8,930 nt of DNA from JAIOPA01 sp036522895 (GTDB lineage: Bacteria > Eisenbacteria > RBG-16-71-46). The stretch's first letter is position 1; each line of letters starts with the position of its first letter. Positions 5,164 to 8,930 of this stretch are shown here, piece after piece. The stretch covers positions 1-8,930 of the forward strand of contig DATDEX010000087.1 of the NCBI GenBank assembly GCA_036522895.1. Reading direction: 5' to 3'. The translations under genes and the position numbers were made by a program. The notes below the pieces were generated by a model. That model had not been told where the DNA came from. It saw only the letters and a list, made by a program, of their open reading frames with translations, and made no database searches.

Positions 5164-7995
5164 TCACTTGAACGTGTAAGTGAACACCGCCTGCACGAAG
5201 CGGCCGAGCGTCCGGTCACGCGAATCCTGGATGTAGCTCTCGGTGAAGCTCCTCCCGACGCTCCGGTCCTGCTGGAGCACATCGGTGGCGGTGAAGCGCA
5301 ACTCGCCCGTGTCGCCCTTCAAGAACTTCTTCCCGAGCGTCGTGTTCCACAGCACCACGTTCTGGCCGTACGCGGTCGAAACCCCGCTCTGGAGGTTGTG
5401 GTTCACCTCCTGGCGCACCACGATGCCGTGCTTCGCGACCGCGTTCAGGCGGAGCCCGAGCGTGTGCGAGTAGTAGTCGCCCGTGTTGGTCGTGCTGAGC
5501 GAGTTGCGGGTGATGTTGTAGCTGCCCTGGTAGCTCACCGTGAAGTCGAGGTTCTGGCTGATGTTGCTCGCGAGCACGGCGCCGTAGCGGAGCGCGTACG
5601 TCTTGCTCAGGTTCGTGCCGGCGTTCAAGCGCGTGGGGGTCTGGTTGAACGAGCCGCCGCCGTTCACGCTGGCGATGCTCTTCAAGAGCGTCACGGGCCG
5701 GCTGTAAACCGCGAACGCGTTGGCGTTCCAGGCCGCATCGAGGTTGACCGGACGGGTCAGCTGGGTGCCGCGGGCGAGCGCGATGCCGTCCACGACGGTG
5801 TCGCGCGGGGCGGTGAACGTGGCGTTCGAGATCGGGTGCCCGATCCGGACCAGGTTCATGAACAGGAACCGGCTCTTGGACTTGAACGGGTCGGCCTCCG
5901 AGATCCGGAGCGAGAAGTTGTTGTTGTAGGTCTCGCGCAGGTCGGGATTGCCGGCGGTGAGCGCGAGCGGGTTCGAGTTGTCCACGACGTTCTGGAGCTG
6001 GCTGATCGTGGGCGGGCTCGTCGAGGTGTTCCACGCCAGCCGCATGTTCCGGCGGTTCGCGAACGTGGCGGACAGCGTCATGGACGGCAGCACGTCCTGG
6101 AACGCGTGATCCACGTCGCGGGCGGCGGGGAACGTCTGCGCGCTCTTCAACTCCATGCGCTGCCAGGAGGCGTTCGTGAGCCAGCGCCACACGCCCTTCG
6201 TGAACAGCACTGCCGCGCCGCCGTTCTGGACCAGGTTCCGGTTCGTGAACGTGTTCGACTGCACGCTGTCGAGCCGCGTGTAGGCGCCCGTCGGGTCGAG
6301 CCCGAGGCTCCGCGCGTCGGAGTGGCTGCGGGTGTATTGCGGGTTGTAGGTGAGCTGCGCCTGCCAGCCCGGCACGAGCGGCTCGGTGTAGGCGATGCGC
6401 GTGCTCATCGAGTTCGTCACGCTGTTCGAAGCGGTCCGCTGGTCGAGCGTGTCGGCGCGGGTCGTGCCCTCCTGCGTGAACTCGCTCAACGAGCGCTGGG
6501 CCCGGTCGCCGTCGCGCTCGCTGTGCCCGAGCTGAAGGTCGGCCGAGATGTTGCGACCGCGCTTGGCGAAGCGGTGCCGCAGCGTGAGGCGGTCCGACAG
6601 GTTGTCGCCGTCCGTGTGGTTGTGCGTGTCGCTGTTGCTCGCGTTGAGCACCGAGCCGAGCGTGCTGCTGTTCGCGGCGAGCCCGAGGTTGCCGCTGCGG
6701 TTGTTCTGGAAATAGAGCCGCGGTTGCATGATGACGGAGTTGAGCGAGTCCAGCGTCCACTCGAAGCGGCCGTCGAAGCGCTCGTTGCCGTTGCGGTTGT
6801 TCGTGCGGGTGTCCTGGCTGTAGAACGCGAGCGAGTCCTGCGGGGGCGTGTACTCGCGCGAGAGCGACTGCGTGTTCTCGTTGTCGGTGTCGTTCACGAA
6901 CAGGCTCGTGCTCACCGAGAGCCTGGGGCCCCACTGGCCGACGTAGTTCGAGCCGCCGGAGTGGGTCGTGCTGATGCCGCCCTGCTGGTTCACGAAGAAA
7001 CTGCTGGGGTCGAACCCGCCGCCGCCGAAGCCGCCGCCCATGCGGACGATCTGCTGGCCACCGCCCCCGCCCGGCGGTCGCATGCCGCCGCCGCCGAACA
7101 TCATGATGCGCGGGCCGCCGCCGCCGGAGTTCCCGGACAGGGCGCCGAACAGGTCCTGCGGCGAGAAGTTGCGCTGGTTGATGTTGTTGGAGAGCCCGAT
7201 CAACGTGAGCCGCGTGCTGCCGCGGAGCCAGGTCGCGTTGCCGCCGCCCTGGTAGCGGTCGCGGTCGCCATAGCCGCCGTAGACCTTGCCGAATTGCGCG
7301 TGCTGGTTGCGGAGGACGAAGTTCATGGTCTTCTGCTGCTGGCCGTCGTCGAAACCGCTGAACTCGGCCTGGTCGCTGGCACGGTCGTAGACTTGGATGC
7401 GGTCCACCACCTCGGCGGGCAGGTTGCGCATGGCCGCGGCGGGGTCGCTGCCGAAGAACGGCCGCCCGTTGACGAGCACCTGCTGGACCGCCTCGCCGTG
7501 CGCCTTCACCTGGCCGTTCTCCATCGTCACGCCCGGCATTTTCTGGACGAGGTCCTCGGCGGTGGCGTCCTTGCTGGTCTTGACGGCACTGGCGCGGAAC
7601 TCGGTGGTGTCCGCCTTCTGGATCGCCGGCGCCGGCGACTCGGTGACCGTCACGCCCGCGATGTTCACCGCCTCGGGCGTCATCTGCAGCAGGCCCGCGT
7701 CCTGCCCCTTCTTGCTGACCCGGATCACCTGGCGGAGCGTCGCGTAGCCGAGCCGCGACGCCTCGAGCCGGTAACTGTGGACGCCCAAGCCCGTGACCTC
7801 GAACTTTCCGTCATCCCCGCCCGTGACGCGGTGCACGTCGGCCGTGTCCGCGAAGTTCGTGAGCTTGACCTGAACGCCGCCGACCGCGGCGTTCGTGGTC
7901 GGATCCACGAACTTGCCCTTGAGGCTCGTGTCCTGCGCGCGGGCGAGGCCCGGGACCAACAGGAGTGCGGCGAGCAGCGTGGTGCCAGGTCGCAT
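5164..7995 (-). CDS. Outer-membrane beta-barrel receptor, TonB-dependent-receptor-like, with carboxypeptidase-regulatory-like N-terminal domain
   Basis: Predicted 943 aa. The ATG at 7995 is preceded by AAGGA with a 6-base spacer on the minus strand and begins a clear signal peptide (TTLLAALLLVPGLARA, cleaved near residue 20). Residues about 24-105 form a carboxypeptidase-regulatory-like (CarboxypepD_reg) beta-sandwich: LKGKFVDPTTNAAVGGVQV, then DDGKFEVTGLGVHSYRLEAS. Residues about 112-230 are a plug: VTVTESPAP, EDLVQKMPGV, VLVNGRPFFGSDPAAAMRNL, DRIQVYDRASDQAEFSGFDD and QQQKTMNF. This series closely follows the outer membrane beta-barrel (OMP_b-brl_3-like) receptors of Bacteroidota. The rest is a barrel of alternating polar/hydrophobic strands, with GNPDLRETYNNNFSLRI as a typical late-barrel motif, ending in VFTYTFK. 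No clear TonB box is seen, so TonB dependence comes from family resemblance. Substrate unknown; nearby peptidases make peptides one guess. A Gly-rich insertion lies at residues 288-328. Confidence 0.92.
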   Translation of the reverse strand: MRPGTTLLAALLLVPGLARAQDTSLKGKFVDPTTNAAVGGVQVKLTNFADTADVHRVTGGDDGKFEVTGLGVHSYRLEASRLGYATLRQVIRVSKKGQDAGLLQMTPEAVNIAGVTVTESPAPAIQKADTTEFRASAVKTSKDATAEDLVQKMPGVTMENGQVKAHGEAVQQVLVNGRPFFGSDPAAAMRNLPAEVVDRIQVYDRASDQAEFSGFDDGQQQKTMNFVLRNQHAQFGKVYGGYGDRDRYQGGGNATWLRGSTRLTLIGLSNNINQRNFSPQDLFGALSGNSGGGGPRIMMFGGGGMRPPGGGGGQQIVRMGGGFGGGGFDPSSFFVNQQGGISTTHSGGSNYVGQWGPRLSVSTSLFVNDTDNENTQSLSREYTPPQDSLAFYSQDTRTNNRNGNERFDGRFEWTLDSLNSVIMQPRLYFQNNRSGNLGLAANSSTLGSVLNASNSDTHNHTDGDNLSDRLTLRHRFAKRGRNISADLQLGHSERDGDRAQRSLSEFTQEGTTRADTLDQRTASNSVTNSMSTRIAYTEPLVPGWQAQLTYNPQYTRSHSDARSLGLDPTGAYTRLDSVQSNTFTNRNLVQNGGAAVLFTKGVWRWLTNASWQRMELKSAQTFPAARDVDHAFQDVLPSMTLSATFANRRNMRLAWNTSTSPPTISQLQNVVDNSNPLALTAGNPDLRETYNNNFSLRISEADPFKSKSRFLFMNLVRIGHPISNATFTAPRDTVVDGIALARGTQLTRPVNLDAAWNANAFAVYSRPVTLLKSIASVNGGGSFNQTPTRLNAGTNLSKTYALRYGAVLASNISQNLDFTVSYQGSYNITRNSLSTTNTGDYYSHTLGLRLNAVAKHGIVVRQEVNHNLQSGVSTAYGQNVVLWNTTLGKKFLKGDTGELRFTATDVLQQDRSVGRSFTESYIQDSRDRTLGRFVQAVFTYTFK
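7012..7134 (-). repeat. Glycine-rich low-complexity insertion within the receptor
   Basis: Codons 288-328 of the receptor encode blocks of four or five glycines separated by short hydrophobic or basic segments (GGGGPRIMMF, GGGGMRPPGGGGG, QQIVRMGGGFGGGGF). On the plus strand this appears as runs of CCGCCG. It follows the NNINQRNFSPQDLFG stretch at the plug-to-barrel transition and is probably an extended flexible loop. The DNA is prone to slippage, so its length may vary between strains. Confidence 0.75.
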
Positions 7996-8065
7996 GGGGT
8001 TTCCTTCGCAAGGGGATCTGGGGCCGGCGGGAGGGCGGGCCCTACAGGGACGAACGACTTTACCC

Positions 8066-8118
8066 GCAGGTTCCCCCGCGTGGCGACACGGACGACCGCA
8101 CACGGAGATCGAACCTGC
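8066..8118. promoter_or_regulatory. 8-bp inverted repeat in the divergent spacer, possible operator
   Basis: GCAGGTTC (8066-8073) and GAACCTGC (8111-8118) are exact inverted copies with 37 bases between them. They lie between the receptor start (7995) and the first plausible start of the divergent plus-strand gene (8186). The arms could be paired regulator half-sites or chance. A -10-like TAAAGT lies beside the left arm on the minus strand (8062-8057), with only a poor -35 (TCGCCA) 18 bases upstream. Confidence 0.2.
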
Positions 8119-8185
8119 CGCGTTCGTCGATCGGACGGAAGAAAGTGCTCGGAGGTTGGACGGGCGGGGCGGGGGAGTCTTCCGA

Positions 8186-8827
8186 ATGCGTCCCTTCGTC
8201 GCACGGGCGAGCTGGCGCCGCAGGACCTGGGGCCGACGGCCAACGCTCCGGCGGGAGCCGTGCAGCGGCTGGGTTGGGCGTTCGATCACCGCGACGTCGG
8301 TGCGGCGGCGGGGCTGCTCGCGGCCGATCTGCAGTTCCAGACGTTCGAGACGGATTCGGCGGGAAATACCCCCGCACTCGTCCAATGGCCCCGTGACAGC
8401 GTGCTGGCGGCGCTGCGGTCCCTCTTCGACGGCGTGCCCGGTGTTTCGGAGGCTGCCACCGCAACCCTCTCGCTCGATCGCAACCTCGTCCCGTTCACCG
8501 ACACGCGCCCGGGCAAGAATCCGATCTGGCACAAAATGGTCCGCTCCTCGGCGGATATCCGGGTGGCGGACCCGACGTCGGGATCGCGAATCGATGTGAC
8601 GGGCTACCTCCTCTTCTATCTCACACGGGGGGGACAGCGCTGCGATTCCCGCGGATCAGGCGGCACTGGGTGCGCGTGCCGATTCCACCCGGTGGTGGAT
8701 CGACCGGTTCGACGACGAGACGCTGAGCGTAAACGGCGTGCACGCCCAGCCGGCGCAGACGAATGCCTCCCGCCGGATCACGTTCGGCGACATCCTCCGC
8801 CTCTACCTCGACCGCACGCGGCGCTGA
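8186..8827 (+). pseudogene. Frame-disrupted gene for a small, originally exported protein (NTF2/SnoaL-like guess)
   Basis: The protein must be read in two frames. The main part, about 8230-8626, reads GAVQRLGWAFDHRDVGAAAG, FQTFETDSAGN, LRSLFDGVPGV, LDRNLVPFTDTRPGKNPIWH and VTGYLLFYLTRG. After a run of seven G (8627-8633) this frame becomes nonsense and would run to a TAG at 8868. Dropping one G gives a convincing continuation, GDSAAIPADQAALG, STRWWIDRFDDETLS, ILRLYLDRTRR, ending in TGA at 8825-8827. I recall similar small proteins (WAF/W..RD start, DSAGN, RPGK..WHK, RGDSA, RWWI.R..DET) from Candidatus Eisenbacteria-type genomes as lipoprotein-like hypotheticals; an NTF2/SnoaL-like fold is a guess. 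The 5' end is also damaged. ATG 8186 has a good site (GGGGGAG, 8-base spacer) but lies in the frame of the tail, not the main part, and no hydrophobic signal peptide is readable in any frame before the conserved region. Alternative main-frame starts are GTG 8080 and GTG 8260, neither convincing. Sequencing error at the G run cannot be excluded. Confidence 0.65.
8627..8633 (+). other. Run of seven G at the frame break
   Basis: Seven consecutive G follow CTCACAC. Upstream, the frame reads LLFYLTRG; reading six G instead of seven joins it to DSAAIPADQ and an open, well-patterned tail. This marks the frame change to within these bases. It may be an assembly error, a real insertion, or a slippage site. 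Confidence 0.8.
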
Positions 8828-8831
8828 GCAG

Positions 8832-8930
8832 CTACTCGCCGAGCGCCACCCGCAGCCGGCGCTCGTAGGCCGCGAGCGCATCCACGTCGTCCGGCCGCGC
8901 GAGCCCGGCGAGCCGCCGCGCGGCCCCCGG
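8832..8930 (-). CDS. C-terminal tail of an unidentified protein (partial)
   Basis: The minus strand is open from the window edge to a TAG at 8834-8832, giving 32 codons. The end reads DDVDALAAYERRLRVALGE, an amphipathic, charged helix typical of a protein C-terminus, and nearly every codon ends in G or C. The stop lies 4 bp beyond the end of the broken plus-strand gene, a natural convergent junction. The start is outside the window. I do not recognise the family from this tail. Confidence 0.6.
   Translation of the reverse strand, partial: PGAARRLAGLARPDDVDALAAYERRLRVALGE

Noticed and set aside
5025..5171. Small plus-strand frame of 48 codons starting at an ATG in the AT-rich island
   Set aside because: It has no ribosome-binding site, overlaps the receptor's end, and its Gly/Pro-rich second half reflects the GC hairpins rather than a protein pattern.
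4687..8200. Very long plus-strand open frame antisense to the receptor gene
   Set aside because: Its translation is low-complexity Arg/Val/Ala/Glu text mirroring the receptor codons, with no domain. The minus strand carries a complete receptor with signal peptide and ribosome-binding site. Only the 3' end, past about 8230, is a real coding segment.
8621..8881. 86-codon minus-strand frame opposite the end of the broken gene
   Set aside because: It is in a different frame from the convincing C-terminal tail ending at 8832 and overlaps the plus-strand coding tail. Its composition is shadow-like.

Overview
The window is strongly GC-rich, with almost every third codon position G or C in the real genes. 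It looks like part of a chromosome of a Gram-negative (diderm) environmental bacterium. The evidence is an outer-membrane beta-barrel receptor of the type common in the Bacteroidota/Gemmatimonadota/Eisenbacteria part of the tree, several Sec signal peptides, and a plus-strand gene resembling secreted hypothetical proteins I associate with Candidatus Eisenbacteria. The phylum is an inference, since there is no rRNA or housekeeping marker here. I see no tRNA, rRNA, CRISPR, insertion sequence or phage gene.

Layout: (1) 1-89, the last codons of an unidentified plus-strand gene, converging on the next unit with 15 bp between stop codons. (2) 105-3790, a two-gene minus-strand operon: a secreted S9 (prolyl-oligopeptidase-type) serine peptidase, then a secreted M20 zinc peptidase whose TTG start overlaps the S9 stop (TTGA). 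(3) 3832-3866, a perfect 15-bp hairpin separating that operon from the gene upstream of it. (4) 3909-4832, minus strand, a secreted two-part protein with an Fn3-like N-terminal half and a Cys-containing C-terminal domain marked by CTQGFWKTHPEAWP; function unknown. (5) 4833-5163, 331 bp without a gene, holding an AT-rich island with a weak promoter-like signal and a short hairpin after the receptor gene. (6) 5164-7995, minus strand, a large outer-membrane receptor (carboxypeptidase-regulatory-like domain, plug, beta-barrel) with an unusual glycine-rich insertion. (7) 7996-8185, the divergent spacer with an 8-bp inverted repeat. (8) 8186-8827, plus strand, a broken gene for a small probably exported protein: its reading frame shifts at a run of seven G and its N-terminal signal peptide appears to be lost. 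(9) 8832-8930, minus strand, the C-terminal tail of another unidentified gene, converging on the broken gene with a 4-bp gap.

Working together (inference): S9 and M20 are translated from one message and both carry signal peptides, so they plausibly act in sequence outside the cytoplasm, S9 cutting oligopeptides and M20 finishing short peptides. The receptor could take up small products, but it is a separate transcription unit and its substrate cannot be read from the sequence. I found no clear new multi-gene system. The most notable items are the unknown TQGFWKTH-domain protein, the double frame disruption of the plus-strand gene, a leaderless-type start for the S9 gene, and the Gly-rich loop in the receptor.
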